Source of the DNA: Fonsecaea monophora
Lineage: Eukaryota > Ascomycota > Eurotiomycetes > Chaetothyriales > Herpotrichiellaceae
NCBI RefSeq assembly: GCF_001642475.1
Contig: NW_019174053.1
Location: 1 to 64,000 of the forward strand
Direction: 5' to 3'
Length of the DNA: 64,000 nucleotides
In this document: in pieces, positions 43,648 to 55,944 of the stretch
Layout: the number at the start of each line of letters is the position of its first letter
Numbering within the stretch: the stretch's first letter is position 1
The notes under the pieces: model-generated
Seen by the model: only the letters and a program-made list of their open reading frames with translations
Told to the model about the DNA's origin: nothing
The model's database searches: none
Made by a program: the position numbers and the translations under genes

Positions 43648-44355
43648 ATGTGGATTCTCCCCATCGTGGGGTACACCGGCCTCATACTCGGCTTCGGATT
43701 CCTGACTCTCTCCATCGCTTCGGGCCTCTATTACCTCTCTGAGCTGGTCGAAGAGCACACGGTCCTCAGTGCCAAACTTCTCAAGCGCCTGATTTACGCC
43801 GTCGTCGCCGCACACTTGCTCCTCTGGCTCGTTGATGGATTCCCCTGGTACTTGACCTTGTTGGGTGTGGTCAGTCACGGCGTCTACGCGACGAACTTGC
43901 GGCATTTCCCTATTGTGAAACTGTCAGATCCTTTTTTCCTCTCGAGCTGTGCCTTGGTCATCCTCAATCATTGGTTATGGTTCAGACACTTCAGCGATGT
44001 AACTACAAGAGGAGGCCCATATCGGGGTGCACCACCGAGCAGCAGGCGGGACTGGTATTCAGCACCTCCAGTATATGATCAACCCACCTTTACCGAGATT
44101 GCGTCGTACTTTGGACTGTGCGTTTGGCTCGTCCCATTCGCACTGTTCGTCAGCCTCAGTGCCGGAGAGAATGTCTTGCCGAGTATGGGCTCCGAATATG
44201 CCACAGGCGAAAGAGAAGGTGTTGGCTTCAAAAAGGGTCATAGAAGGAAGAATACCGGAATGGCCAAGGCGGCGGTTCATGCCACGAGAGATTGGGTTAC
44301 AGAGACGGGTGCGGTGATGGGATTCTGGCACGCTGACAATGTTCGGCCTGTATAA
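43648..44355 (+). CDS. SVP26: Svp26/Tex261 family ER-Golgi membrane protein
   Basis: A single exon of 235 aa. It starts directly with TM1 (MWILPIVGYTGLILGFGFLT) and continues with YYLSELVEEHTVLSAKLLKR, a second TM, and the conserved GFPWYLTLLGVVSHGVYATN and FPIVKLSDPFFLSSCALVI stretches. This block order is diagnostic of Svp26 in yeast and TEX261 in animals. Svp26 is a COPII adaptor that loads type II membrane glycosyltransferases, including mannosyltransferases, into ER vesicles. The middle loop (about residues 118-145) is Arg/Pro/Ser-rich, and the tail is basic. Confidence 0.93.
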   Translation: MWILPIVGYTGLILGFGFLTLSIASGLYYLSELVEEHTVLSAKLLKRLIYAVVAAHLLLWLVDGFPWYLTLLGVVSHGVYATNLRHFPIVKLSDPFFLSSCALVILNHWLWFRHFSDVTTRGGPYRGAPPSSRRDWYSAPPVYDQPTFTEIASYFGLCVWLVPFALFVSLSAGENVLPSMGSEYATGEREGVGFKKGHRRKNTGMAKAAVHATRDWVTETGAVMGFWHADNVRPV

Positions 44356-45480
44356 GGATAAGAGCCGGATCAAACCATTGGCTCGCTCGACGTTGATCGA
44401 TATTTTGGCACATGTGGACGCATCACCTCAACTTCGGGAACGAACGCATCCTACACATATGTCGTGCCATCAAACTCTGGGCAGAAGATAGCTGCAGGAG
44501 TATAGCTATCCATTTTTGGAGTCTACATTGCCGACTATACTAGCCGACAGACCCCGCAGATGGAAAGAGTCACGAATTGTGATCGTTGCGCATTGATGAC
44601 AAGCCATGCCAATGCTGGAACTTTTGTGGAACTTTGTTGGAGCTTTGGTCGGGGCAAAACTGTGACCCATCTGAGCCTAATCGCTCAATGATGAAAAGAT
44701 CGGCAGGTCCAAGTCGCTGTCATAATGCGTACGTGGCTTTGCGATATTCATGGCCTTGCTCTACCTCGTCTATGGATCTTGGAACATCTTGCGCGCGAAT
44801 ATCGGTTACTCGGATGTCTGCCCTGTGGCGACTTGACTCGCCAGATGGAGAAACCGGACCCACCACCGCCAGTTGAGTCGAGGAAGAGGTCGAGGTCGAG
44901 GTCGAGGCCTCTCTGTGTCGGCAGATATGCTCTTCCGCCGCGCCGAGCAGCGCAAAGGAGCAGAGTTGGAGGTACCACCACATGATGTCCAAGCCATTTT
45001 ATTGTCCCGGGCATCCTGGCCACATATAAGGTAGACGCGGAATTTCTATCACTAGGTATTTTGTAGACTCGGACGATTACCACGAACATGATAATGACAA
45101 TGTCTGATGCCAATGTTAATAAAAGTGTCCACTAGGACGCAGAGTTGAGTCGAGTTGAGCCCAGACGTCCTTTTTTCCCAGGTATCGGGTCTCAGAGGAT
45201 TCGTGACAGATCGATTGATAGATAGATAGATTGATAGACAGTTGGCTATATCCAAGGTACGTGCGCACATACAAACATACATTCATAGATGTATGAGAGA
45301 CCAGATGTTCACAACGCGATCAAAGCAAATCGTAAAATTTGGTACATTCCCGCCACGCTCGCATTCCGCACCGTCAGGTCGAGTGTCCTGTACGTACACA
45401 CATACAAGCGAATGAGGAAAATTCCGCCGGTGACTCAGTTGCTCAGTCAGTCAGTCAGTCAGTCAGTCAGTCAATCTCTC
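44356..45480. other. Intergenic region between convergent genes
   Basis: No coding region is supported. Simple repeats occur: GAGGTC units at 44886-44907, GATA units near 45217-45236 and CAGT units at 45444-45473. Confidence 0.55.
45444..45473. repeat. CAGT tetranucleotide microsatellite, about 7.5 copies
   Basis: A perfect tandem run ending a few bases from the stop codon of the minus-strand TENA-like gene, so it lies in that gene's 3' UTR. Confidence 0.95.
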
Positions 45481-46782
45481 TCAAGCTCCTAGAACACCAC
45501 TGACATCAGGCCAGAACCGCCGCTCGACATCTAAGACGTGCTTCCACACCGCGCGGTACACGTCCAGCTTGCGGTTGACGGCGTCCTCGCGCTCGGCCAG
45601 GAGGTCGGTCAGCTCGGCAATCTCGGCGACAAAGACCTCGAAGTCGCTGCTCGTCCAGTTGGGGATGAAGGCGTCTCGGAGGGCGCCGCCGTCCAGGTCG
45701 CTCGAGTGGCGAAGAGTATCGTTGTGGCCTTCTGTGTTGGGGGCCGTGGCTCTGTCGTTCTCGCTGTTCTTGGTACTATTTTCGTTCCCGTCCCTGCCAG
45801 TGGTCTCGTTGTCGTTGATCAGCGTGTTGACCTCACTCCCTTCCAACTCTGACATGACACCTTCCGACTTTGTCGTCTCCTTTTCGTTCCGACCCACTTC
45901 GGCAGTCGGCTTCTCCCAGAAAGACCTGGCGTAGTTCCATGCACTCAAATACACGGTCTCGGTCGCCCACAGCACAACCATACCCTCGAGCAGGCTCATG
46001 CTGGGATCGGTCCAAAATGCTCGAAACAAGTCGATGTATTGCTTTGTGGCCTGCTCAGCGGTAAACATGCCATCGGCGCGTGTGGGCGCGTCCAACTCCA
46101 GACCGTACTTGGCAGCGGTGTCGGCGAAGAATTTCAACTCGGTGTGGATGTTCTGCAAGGCGCCACTCAGACAATGGACGATGCGCCAGCGCAATGACGT
46201 CGATTTGTCCGCGACGTTTGCGTAGGGTAAGTCGACGCGGGCGATGAGAGAGCCGATGAAGCCAATGTAGGCTTGGGCGTAGAGCCGGTCCTGGGAGAGC
46301 CACCGTGATAATATGTGCTTGGGTAGTTTACCCTGTCCTGCCAGTCGAAGGAAGGGGTGTTCTGTTGCGTGCGCGAACTGTTGCGGCGCGGAAGTAAGCA
46401 GGATGTTTGTTAGCGATGGCGGTGGACCTGTGCTTATTGGGGGTGACGAGATGTATGGTTGGTTCTGGGCTTGTTGGTGAGAAGGTAGATTGTGGACGTG
46501 GCTGCTTGGGTAAAAGTACGTGGTTGTATTGCTGTAGGCGTGAGGGTTTGGTTGTTGGATGGTGTAGCTTTGAGGATTGGCCTGGCTACCCTGGCTCATG
46601 ACTCCAGTCGTACCAGAAGAGACGGACATCTGGTCGCTCATGACCGATTGACGATGAATGTAGGGCCCAGGAGGGCCCTGGTGAGGGTAATAATGGGGCG
46701 AGTTGTTCCACATGGTGGGAAACTGACTGAAGAGAAGCTGGTTTGCAAGGCTGGAATGAGGCACCAAGGCTCCTGGATCCAA
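45481..46782 (-). CDS. TENA/THI-4 (heme-oxygenase-fold) domain protein with disordered N terminus
   Basis: A single exon of 433 aa. Residues 1-125 are Gln/Pro/Ser/His/Tyr-rich and look disordered. From about residue 140 the motif HPFLRLAGQGKLPKHILSRW and the following LSQDRLYAQAYIGFIGSLIA match the start of TENA/PqqC/heme-oxygenase-like helical domains. The helix LEGMVVLWATETVYLSAW is also typical. An acidic, Asn/Ser-rich loop (about residues 305-365) interrupts the domain before the last helices (FEVFVAEIAELTDLLAE to VLDVERRFW). Classical TenA is a thiamine-salvage hydrolase; the long disordered extension suggests a different, perhaps regulatory, role. The role is unknown; fold family is fairly sure. 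Confidence 0.75.
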   Translation of the reverse strand: MDPGALVPHSSLANQLLFSQFPTMWNNSPHYYPHQGPPGPYIHRQSVMSDQMSVSSGTTGVMSQGSQANPQSYTIQQPNPHAYSNTTTYFYPSSHVHNLPSHQQAQNQPYISSPPISTGPPPSLTNILLTSAPQQFAHATEHPFLRLAGQGKLPKHILSRWLSQDRLYAQAYIGFIGSLIARVDLPYANVADKSTSLRWRIVHCLSGALQNIHTELKFFADTAAKYGLELDAPTRADGMFTAEQATKQYIDLFRAFWTDPSMSLLEGMVVLWATETVYLSAWNYARSFWEKPTAEVGRNEKETTKSEGVMSELEGSEVNTLINDNETTGRDGNENSTKNSENDRATAPNTEGHNDTLRHSSDLDGGALRDAFIPNWTSSDFEVFVAEIAELTDLLAEREDAVNRKLDVYRAVWKHVLDVERRFWPDVSGVLGA

Positions 46783-48020
46783 TCTCTACGCTCCTGACCA
46801 AGATGAATCTGCGCAACAGTTGTCCTGAACCTTTCGACCGCGACACAGAGGACCGAAAAGTCCTATCCAAGTGCCAAAAGCGTCGTCGTCCCAAGGAATG
46901 CTACCAATGTCCCTTTCTTTCGTCCAAGGTTCAACGCATCTGTACAGCTCTTGAGAGACGCGCGGTCAGCAGCGGCAAGTGGAGCTTGGCCGAGATGCGG
47001 GAGTCAGCAAACCAAGAAGTCGAGCAGAGAGGCAGACCAGCGGATTGGTGTCGCCCGCTCGTGCCACTTCGAAAAGGTCCAGGAATCCGGTACGTGTCGA
47101 GCCGGTGTTGAGGTAATGCAGGTGGAGGAAGTGGCAAAAAGCACTCCTAGCCTTGCAGGAACCCTGACTACTCTAGAATGAGGAGGCGGTCGAGGTGAAA
47201 CGGGAATCAACCTCCCACGGCAATGGATATGAAAGTATCTTTTTCGCTAGAACGCCCGTATCCGTCGGCTATCGGGTCTTCAGCTCGCCTCGTGTCGACG
47301 ACACCCGATGATGTTGTACCCTCGTATCCAGCTCTTTCGAGGGGTCCGCGAAATTGCAGACCAAAAGCCACGAAATACGGCGTTCCTTAGGCGCAGAAGC
47401 GGCAACCAAGGGTGGAAGATAAAATGGCGATCAATTGTGGTCCACGACAATTACGTACAGAGACTCGGTTGCTGAAACGTCCTGGTCTTTGTCCTTTGTC
47501 CTCCTCTTTCTCAAGACACTGTCTGCCTCTTATTCTCTAAAGATGTACCAGGCTGGGTCGGCTCGCGGGGGGGATGAGATGTAGTTCTCTCGCGGTGGGG
47601 GCAGAGCTGCAAGTGAGCTTGACGAGTGTCCTTTCTCTGGTTGCGATTCGCCCTTCGGTCCCCCGTAGAATCCCAGAAAAGCACAAATTCGGACAATCGG
47701 GTAAGAAATCAGGATCCCGACATTGATACGGTCCAAACCCAAGTTTTTCGTGGAGTAAGTTCGGCGAGAGTCATTCTTGGGTATCGTTGACAATTCGGAA
47801 AAGAGTTTGCCGAGTTTTTCGAGGTATGTAAAGAGGGTTACCGACACCAAGGCGACATTGTCAATATCGCTCTTGTATCTTCGACTGATTGACCTCTTTC
47901 CTTTGTCTTCTGGGAGCCAATCCATTGATCATCCAATCAGCAGCCATCCCATCACTGCATAATACATCCTGAAACCCGAAGTGGACACAAATCACCCCAT
48001 ATCGACCCCTCCAAAAAACA
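46783..48020. other. Intergenic promoter region between divergent genes
   Basis: It separates the TENA-like gene from the second SDR gene. Short frames here have no motifs. Confidence 0.5.
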
Positions 48021-49086
48021 ATGCCTCGAGTCTTCCTGATCACCGGCACGTCAACTGGCTTCGGTCATGACTACGCCCAAGAAGTCCTGGATCGCGGCGA
48101 CATTGTGGTCGCGACAGCCCGCGACCCGACCAAGCTCTCCTTCGCAAACACGACCCCCGACACATACCTGGCGCTGCGCCTCGACGTCACTGACAAGGCG
48201 TCAATCAAGCAAGCCTTCTCCGATGCACTGAAGAAATTCGGCCGCGTCGACGTCGTGGTCAATAACGCCGGGTACGGTCTCGCGGGCTGTTTCGAGGAGT
48301 GCACCGAGGAGCAAATCCGGCAGCAGATGGAGATCAACTTCTTCGGCCTCCTGGACGTCACCCGCGAGGCGCTGGAGACCATGAGGGACAAGCAAAAACC
48401 TCAGGGCGGCTTGATCCAGCAGATCACCAGCGTTGGCGGACAGCGAGGAGTGCCGTTCTTCAGCATCTACTGTGCAAGCAAGTGGGCTGTCGAGGGCTTT
48501 ACGGAAGCTCTGAGCCATGAGGTGAAGCCCGAGTGGGGGATCAAGTTCACGCTGATCGAGCCAGGTGGCTTCAGGTATGTTTGGGCTCTATCTCTCCCTG
48601 CTTGTCACGGTGCGATGGTGGTTGGTTTGTGACAGATACTCGAGTTATCGCCGCCACAAACACACTGACCAGCGAAGCTCTCGTTCATTTCATGCTTGCC
48701 CCTACTAACATTCCTCCAGAACAGACTGGGCTGGTCGCTCGATGACGTTCGCAAAACGCCACCCTGCGTATGACCGTATGTCTCTTCTCATCTTGTCCCG
48801 CCTCCCCCTTAGCTCGCCCCGTCACCTATCGCTAACAGATATTTCAGACCTTGACGCCGAGAAGCATATGACCGCCCGCCATGGCAAACAGGCAGGGGAC
48901 CCTAAAAAGGGCGCAAAAGCCATGTACGAGCTGGCCGTCATGCCCAACCCGCCATTGCGGGTCGCCGTCGGCACCGACGCCTACAAGGCGGTCATGAACA
49001 AGTTGGAGCAGTACGAACAGAACTACACAAAGTATGCCGAACTCAGCAACTCGACAGATGTGGACGGTTACGTGCCACCGCAATGA
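48021..49086 (+). CDS. Short-chain dehydrogenase/reductase (classical SDR)
   Basis: Three exons (48021-48574, 48720-48775, 48848-49086) join in phase to 282 aa. Marks are the cofactor site TGTSTGFG, a basic ATARDP turn favouring NADP(H), DVTD, NNAGYG, the catalytic Ser in ITSVGG, and YCASK. The C-terminal region continues as EPGGFRTDWAGRSM across the first splice junction, as in many fungal SDRs. Intron 1 (145 nt) has a clear CTAAC branch sequence shortly before its acceptor. The substrate is unknown. Confidence 0.92.
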
Positions 49087-49950
49087 CCGGCGAGTTCTTC
49101 ACGGTAAGACACACGGGATTCCCTTGTTTTCAAGACATACGGTAGACTCGATAGAATGCATAAATACTTGGTACAGCTGATAAAGGGCCAGTAGAAGGGG
49201 TTGGCAGTGCATTCCATCAGGATCCCATTTGATCATGAACATGATGATTCCCGGGACAACCTTTTTTTGATCCCAATAGTTGTGTCCACGGTGCTCATGA
49301 CGGCGTGTCTTCTTCTGGTGTGACTGCCTATATGTGACAATCAAGCACCCAGACCTGGTGAGGTCTTTTGGCCTTTCTTCAAGTGAAAATATGGGGAAAA
49401 TTCTGTAATGTACATATACACATTGGTGTGAAATAAGTGAAACAACACAATCATCTGGCCCATTAGTCAATGAACTCATTTCCGATCCCATACCTTGTCG
49501 GCTTTTGTCCTCGCCCAACATTCCCCCCATGTCACGAGCACTGAGATCATCATGGCGCTGTCGCGTTCCTGTTTCCTGTGTCGAAAGGCCTGGTCCAACC
49601 TGCCGTCTTGCCTCAACACCCAAGATCGTGTACATACACAGAGAACGCCCGGTCTTTGAACTCTTCAATGTCCCATTGGATAAAGCAAATCAAAAAGAAA
49701 AGAGGCAGAAAAAGATGCAACATGAGGGGTATCTGTAACAAGGCCAAGCAAAATGCTAGAATCGGATAAAAACCCCGGCAGCATACGTATGTCAATGCTT
49801 TTGACTGTGCCATGTTTTCACTTTTCGTAGTCGAGCTGCTCATCGAGCTCGAACAATATCTGTAGCGTCGTATTCACTTTTCCCTTCCTTTTGGTCGGCG
49901 AGCAAAATCGTTGTTGCTTAAGAGTGCTCTTTATTATACTGATAGACGTT
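49087..49950. other. Intergenic region between convergent genes
   Basis: No gene is supported; it holds the 3' flanks of the SDR and C2H2 genes. Confidence 0.55.
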
Positions 49951-51864
49951 TCAAACCCGTTGTTGCTGTTGTTGCTGCGTAGCGCTAGCCAATTGATGTT
50001 TCAATGAATTAATCTCCTCTTGCATATTGTTGACCCGTTGCTCCAGGCTAGTCACATATGCCCATAGGCGCTCATCTTGCGCGAACATGACTTTGGATGT
50101 TTCTCCACTGCCATGCCCGGAATAGCCATGACTCGACAGACTATTGCTGTGAGACGACAAGGGACCACTTCCGCTCATGTGAGTCGGTGGCCCGCTAGGC
50201 TGAGTAGGGGGATGGGCCGGCCCGCTTTGACTGGGTAGAGTGTATCTTGCATCCGGCGGGTTAAGTACATGAGGAGGTGGTAGCTGTGGACCACCCGCAG
50301 GCACACCGAGAGAGGAACCTGAACCGCCTCCGGATCGTGTGTGCGATTGTGGATAAAAGGTCGTGCTTGGGGAACGGTTCCTGCCAACGCTACCTTCGCC
50401 TCCGGGGCCTTGACCGCCCCTGTGTGTTTGACCAGGAGAAAGAGGTTTGGGGCTCTCTGTCATTGGGTTCTGCGGATAAACGGTACCTGGAGCTGAAGGC
50501 CGTGAGCTGGAGGATGACCCGGTCATGGGTGGGAATGGCATTGGTGCGGCCGACGGTACGGCAGCATTGCTGGGGCCTGCATTCTGTTGGCTGAACCCGG
50601 TCCTAGGAGGAAACTGTCCACTGGCGATCCCTCCAGGGGGGCGTCCCTGTATCGGGGGATATGTGCTTGGAATTCGAGAGGTGTGGGCCGGGTCGTCTAA
50701 CGTGTCATCCCCTGAAGGTGCTTGTCGACGGATACCCGGCCGTTTGTCATTTCCCTCTTCATCCTCTAGAGGCTCAGGTTCGCCATAAACCACTCCCTCC
50801 ATTGACTCCTCCACGTCCACTTCTTCTTCCCCACCAAAACTGCCCATGCTGGATCTCCGGCCGGCGCAACCCCCCGGCCCTTTGTTATGGCGCGCTAATG
50901 CATCCCCCCGAGCAAACTTCCGACCACATTTAGGGCATATATGAGGCCTTTCGCCGGTATGAAGCTTGGTGTGCCGCTTGAGGTCATGAAGACGGCGAAA
51001 TCGCGATGAACAGGTCGAGCAGACGTAGGGTTTTTCTTGGCTATGCGTTAACAGATGGCTCTTCAGATTGTGATGACGAGTAAACTCGGTGGCGCAATAG
51101 GGGCATCTATGTTTTTTGCTGGAAGGAGATTTTGTACCTTGGCGTGTACCGGAATGAGGCAAGCTCATCCCTCGTCTAGCAGCGTTTTCTGCTACTTGCG
51201 GCTGTAGGAAGGGGGTTGGATATGAGAGCGCCCCTGTCTTTGCGACATCGCTAGGAGAAGTCGAGCCTGCATCTGCATTCACCACCTGGCGGAGTGTGTC
51301 TTCAAGCGCGAGTGGGCTGCCCACGGTGGTGGTCATACCCGAGACCCCCGGCATGCCTTCTAGCGTGCCCAATGTCCCGCCGCTCGACATGCTTGTGGGA
51401 CTGGTCAGCGCTGCATGGTTATCTCCAGTAAAAGAGCCTTCCGGAGCAGAAGCGGGCAGTTGCTGAATGTTTTCTGCGACTACAGCCAGTGGTTCACTGA
51501 GGGTAGTGGTGGGATCTGAAGGAATTTCTGGTGTTGCCTCGGGAGCTTTGCTCGTCGCAGTCTGGTCTGAGCCCATGAGCGCACTTCGGGCTTGGTGCAA
51601 CGGATTTGGACTTGTTCCAGATGTTGGCGGAGGTGTAGATTGAGATGCCTTCTGTCGTTCCTCGGCGAAAGCGGCAGCGGCAGTCATGAAAGGTCCGTCG
51701 AGTCTCGGTCTCTTCCCGGGCCTCGACGACTCTTCAAAGTCGTCGCGCGAACTAGCCCGGGCTTTGGAAGGAGGTAGCCCTGAGCTGGGAGGTTTAGCGA
51801 ATATGGGAGAGGTCGGAGCAGAATCCACTGGGGATAATTTAGGCTCTGGGCTGGAATCAGCCAT
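49951..51864 (-). CDS. C2H2 zinc-finger transcription factor
   Basis: About 637 aa from the ATG at 51864; an in-frame ATG at 51885 adds seven residues. The N-terminal 245 residues are Ser/Pro/Thr-rich and disordered, with a nuclear-localisation-like RPGKRPRLDGP. Residues about 250-335 hold three tandem C2H2 fingers: CPYCATEFTRHHNLKSHLLTH, CSTCSSRFRRLHDLKRHTKLH and CPKCGRKFARGDALARH. The third has an altered end, continuing to NKGPGGC. A Pro/Ser/Gly-rich stretch follows. The protein ends with a leucine-zipper-like coiled coil (LWAYVTSLEQRVNNMQEEIN) and a short polyglutamine run, suggesting dimerisation. It resembles fungal Azf1/Krueppel-type regulators; target genes cannot be told. Confidence 0.9.
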   Translation of the reverse strand: MADSSPEPKLSPVDSAPTSPIFAKPPSSGLPPSKARASSRDDFEESSRPGKRPRLDGPFMTAAAAFAEERQKASQSTPPPTSGTSPNPLHQARSALMGSDQTATSKAPEATPEIPSDPTTTLSEPLAVVAENIQQLPASAPEGSFTGDNHAALTSPTSMSSGGTLGTLEGMPGVSGMTTTVGSPLALEDTLRQVVNADAGSTSPSDVAKTGALSYPTPFLQPQVAENAARRGMSLPHSGTRQGTKSPSSKKHRCPYCATEFTRHHNLKSHLLTHSQEKPYVCSTCSSRFRRLHDLKRHTKLHTGERPHICPKCGRKFARGDALARHNKGPGGCAGRRSSMGSFGGEEEVDVEESMEGVVYGEPEPLEDEEGNDKRPGIRRQAPSGDDTLDDPAHTSRIPSTYPPIQGRPPGGIASGQFPPRTGFSQQNAGPSNAAVPSAAPMPFPPMTGSSSSSRPSAPGTVYPQNPMTESPKPLSPGQTHRGGQGPGGEGSVGRNRSPSTTFYPQSHTRSGGGSGSSLGVPAGGPQLPPPHVLNPPDARYTLPSQSGPAHPPTQPSGPPTHMSGSGPLSSHSNSLSSHGYSGHGSGETSKVMFAQDERLWAYVTSLEQRVNNMQEEINSLKHQLASATQQQQQQRV

Positions 51865-54800
51865 CAAAGAGATCTGAAGTCGCAAAAGTCACTGTAACCT
51901 ACGTGCAACGTCAGCGCCCAAGTTCTTCAGTCCAATGCTGCATGCATGCCACATCGCTGTTTGTATTCAACAGAGCTGGATGGGCGTCAAGGGTAGCACC
52001 AGGAGAGAAAGCAAGGAGGAGGTTTGCGACACGATTACAGAGGCTTGAGGACGGCGTACCTTTTGTAGGGCGCATAGGGTGGACAGTGCTGGGGCTTTCC
52101 TAGCTGAAAAAAGTGGGCTGAGTACGAGGCACTTCTCAGCCTCACCGCAGAGCAGGATGTCTTATTGTATAGAAGGACAAGTCGAACAATAGACGCCGAC
52201 GAATGCCTGTCCCTTTCTTCTCCTATCTCTTAGACACCCAACCAAAAAGAATGCGCAGCATGTTATGTGACGCACTGTCTGAGTAGGCCAGTTTTTCAGT
52301 GGCGCTTTTCGGAGGATCGAATTGCGGACGGGTTTTCCAAGAGCTAGGCTGAGGTATATTGAAATATGTGTATTATGTGTTCGGACGAATGAACAGCTTC
52401 AACCTCAATTCAAAGAGCGAGTCCGACCGAGCTTCGAGGGAGCAAGCGAAGAGGAGAACGAATGTGCGCAACGGGCGAAAGTTGCAAAGAGGTCAGGATT
52501 CGACGGTGAGGGGAAATGGTCGAGGAATCGCGCGCCACTGAATGCGATTGGGATATAGCTTGGGGATCAGCGGCCCAGGAGAGAGAGGGTTCTGTTATTT
52601 CGCTGTGTTCAAGTCGTGTACAAAAAGGGCGAAGGGAAGGACTGAAGCGAGGAGGGTAGGAGAATAACTGGTAGGAAGGTGTGTGTTTGACGAGCGCTGT
52701 TAGGATCTCAACGGGAGAGCCGAGTTGAAATGACGAGAACGTTTGACAGTTTAGCTAGCTGCAATCTAATGGATCGCGATTGAGAGCGGGGATTCAAGTT
52801 TCGAGAATGTGAGAGGCTCGTTAGATAGAGGTTGAACTCAAAGATTGTCAAGTCGTCAGATCGTTGGCCCTCATACGACAGAATTTTTTGGTTTTTCTGG
52901 CAGACGGCTCGCGACCAGCCGAGTAAAAAAGGATGGGAGAGATGAACGACAGGACTCGTGTGGTTGTGAACCGTTCCAGTGGTCGAAGGCTGCAGGCGAT
53001 GGAGATGGTGACGGTATTCGAGTGGAGCACCAGCAACAACAGCCAGCAGCAAGGAGAGGTCGAGTGGCTCAGTCAGGCAGGCCCGTGCTGAACAAACTAA
53101 TAAAAGGGTCCTACTCTTGGGCGCACCCTGGCTGGTGGGTTCTGCTTGGAACGGCGTTGTGGTTTGGCTGGTGGGACTTGACTGGGCTTTGACTTGTGCT
53201 GGAGGATCCTCCGAGCCCACCGTGTTATTCTGGTTCGACGGAACAAAGAGAAGGACGGAGAGTAGAAGGATGATGAAAGAGGAAAAGAGGCGCAGGCAAA
53301 CCGAATCGTGGTATGCAAGTGGGATCGGAGACTGGGGGTGGGAGGAAAAGAGGCAGGTTCAAGAAGCCCTGGCAGCTAAGGGCTGCAGGACGCTGGACGT
53401 GGATTCGTTTTAACTTGTCTCTGTTTAGCCGGGGTGGCCACAAGCGGCTTGAAGATCGCAACAGAAAACAGATAAACAGGTGGCGTCGTGGACGGAGGAG
53501 ACGAGGACACTGGGCTACCCCGTAACACCCCCAATGTCGCTTAAGTCTTTAGAGCCACTGATTTGCGGTGGGATCTCTTGATTGACTTTGGACGGTTTAG
53601 ATGTGGCACATGCGAGGAGCAAGAGCAGCGAGCAAGTTTGTGGAATGACGAAGAATGATTCGTGAGTTAGGAGAATTGATTGACAAACGTCCATGCGAAG
53701 GGATCAAGTGTGGAAGTGTGGCAGAAGTGGCAGAGTGGCAGTGTTGAGGAGCTTTCAGCCAGTGACGTTGCCCTATGACGCCCTGATGCCCCCTCGGCCC
53801 CAGGAACGGGTGCCCGCTGCAGGTGCAGGAGGGTGGTGGGTGGTTCAGTCATGAGGCTTGTTGACTCTGGGGGCCATACCTACGTGCCTACCTAGGTACC
53901 CATGAACCAAACATCACGTACCTACACTGCCCTCAGAGCTGCCTACATGGACGAGTAAGGATTCCTGTCCATTGGGCATGCCTCTAGTGACTTCCTCTAG
54001 GGACTATCTTCGAGCCTCCCACAAGCTCTCTAATCTCCTTGCTCTCACTTTGTCTCCTCCCTCCCAACGCTCGATTGACATCCACGGTGGAACATCCATC
54101 CATGCATCTCCCTAGGATTCCCAACTCCCGAGATGACGCCATGTCATCGGTGGCTGCTGGTGGCTGGTAAGGGCCCAGCGCAGCTTGGAGCGCCTTTGGC
54201 AATGGTTGCCCGTCTCAGCCAATCGTCCTCCCTCATCTCCAACCACACTCACCTAGGGAGCCCACCAACACCACCACCACCATCACTAGTTCGTCTTGTG
54301 AGCTAGCTCTTGGTGACCTCTCGCCAACAACGTCACACGCTCTTGGACATTGTTGGTTAGGATCCAACTCCGCTCCATTTTCTGCTTCAACTGGTTTCTC
54401 CCAAATCGTCGAGGTGCTGTCCTATTTCGGCCAGGTAATCGACTCGACTTGCAACAATCTTAAGGTCTTTTCTACGAGAACAGGCCGGGTGGCGTGCACT
54501 AAACTGGAAGAAGACCCTCCCCACGACTCATGATCGAAACAGATAGGTGAACAAGGCTTTCAGGTACCGCTGTTCTGTGGCTGACGTCCCAACGCTGACC
54601 ATGCGCCCAGTCACCCAGTCTGACTGAAAACTTCCCGATCCCTTCCCTCTGAACTGTGATCTTCATTACCTTCTTAGCGGACCACCCAGGGATTACGAGT
54701 AATCTTGCCCTGTACCGAGTACGAATGTGCAGTCTTGTCGGATTTTTCTCCCAGTGACAACAGAAGGGAACACTAGATTAGACTGGGCGTCTTGGTCACC

Positions 54801-55944
54801 ATTAGGACGTCGCACATCTCATTGGACTGTGGATGATTGCTTGGATGGCCAACCTCGCAAAGACGGCATCGATTGAATACCTCTGAGGTACCTTGTACAG
54901 GGGATTATGTTTCATGGACGGGAAAAAAGCCGTTGTTTGAGCCCTATACTCGGTGAGACATGCCTCAAGAGCATCCAAACGCGGCCACAGCACACGTCTT
55001 CGAGTCCTCGTTCCAGTACTCGTTTGTAGGCTCAAGGTGCTTCAACTGCCTAACTAGCGAGCGGAACAGGGAATACCCCCGCTGCACCCGCAGTCATCCT
55101 TGCCTGGCCTTGTGGCTTGTTAGGCTCCCCAACCTCCAGTGCGCCACTGGAAGCTGCCGGTTTCATCTAAATCCCGAGCTCGCCGATTACCCCGAGTGAT
55201 GAGCCTCAAGAAAATTATCAGCCAGCCCAACGACACGCTTGTTACCAAACAGACTTGGGAGTATAATAGTGTTTTGGCAGTCACTTCCAATGTCAAATCA
55301 GATCCAGCTGCTAGCTCGGAGGATTCCAGCTGATATTACGTGGCAGTCTATCAAAATGAAATCTGCTGAGAGCTTACAACGCAGACGCAGTTGGAACTAG
55401 TAGTCTGAATTGATTGTATGAATATCTATGAAGGAGAGTTGTTGAAGGGAAGAAGTTGTGCCTTCTTAACTAGGGCTGTTACCATACCAAGTGATGGTAC
55501 TGCCTCACTACAACAACCAGTGACACTACCTTAGCATAACACCAGCAGTGAATATGGGTGGTGAATCCAACTGACGCTCGGCTTCTATCACAAACGACCA
55601 TTATGTCAGATAGGTAGGTCGTTTGACCGGAGGGAAGCCAAAACCCATGCCTGTTCCACAGCAAATCCTCGAAATTGTTCTTTTGGTTCTGAAACGGCAG
55701 ATGCGCCGGTGCTGACCCACTCTACGCTGGTTCGTGGGCTGAGACAGTGTCCTTCAACCACTGCATCGCTGTAGCTGTGGCCGCCGCTTCGAAATCTCTG
55801 GAACTAGGGTTGGACCCAGTTGCGATGAGATCTGAGATGCGTTTTCTTTCTCGGGTCACTTCGGACAGATGACCGGATATACCAATTCAGGGACTACAGT
55901 ATTATCTGGAGCCACACTATCGAACTCTGTGAACAGGCACCACT
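51865..55944. other. Gene-poor region of about 4 kb
   Basis: It probably contains a long leader or promoter for the C2H2 factor at its left end. No coding region is supported. A GTACCGAGTAC motif lies at 54712-54722, and TACCTA-rich sequence lies at 53878-53930. Confidence 0.5.

Noticed and set aside
53984..55199. Short frames in the 53-56 kb gap
   Set aside because: They lack starts in good context, motifs and splice partners; no gene could be supported.
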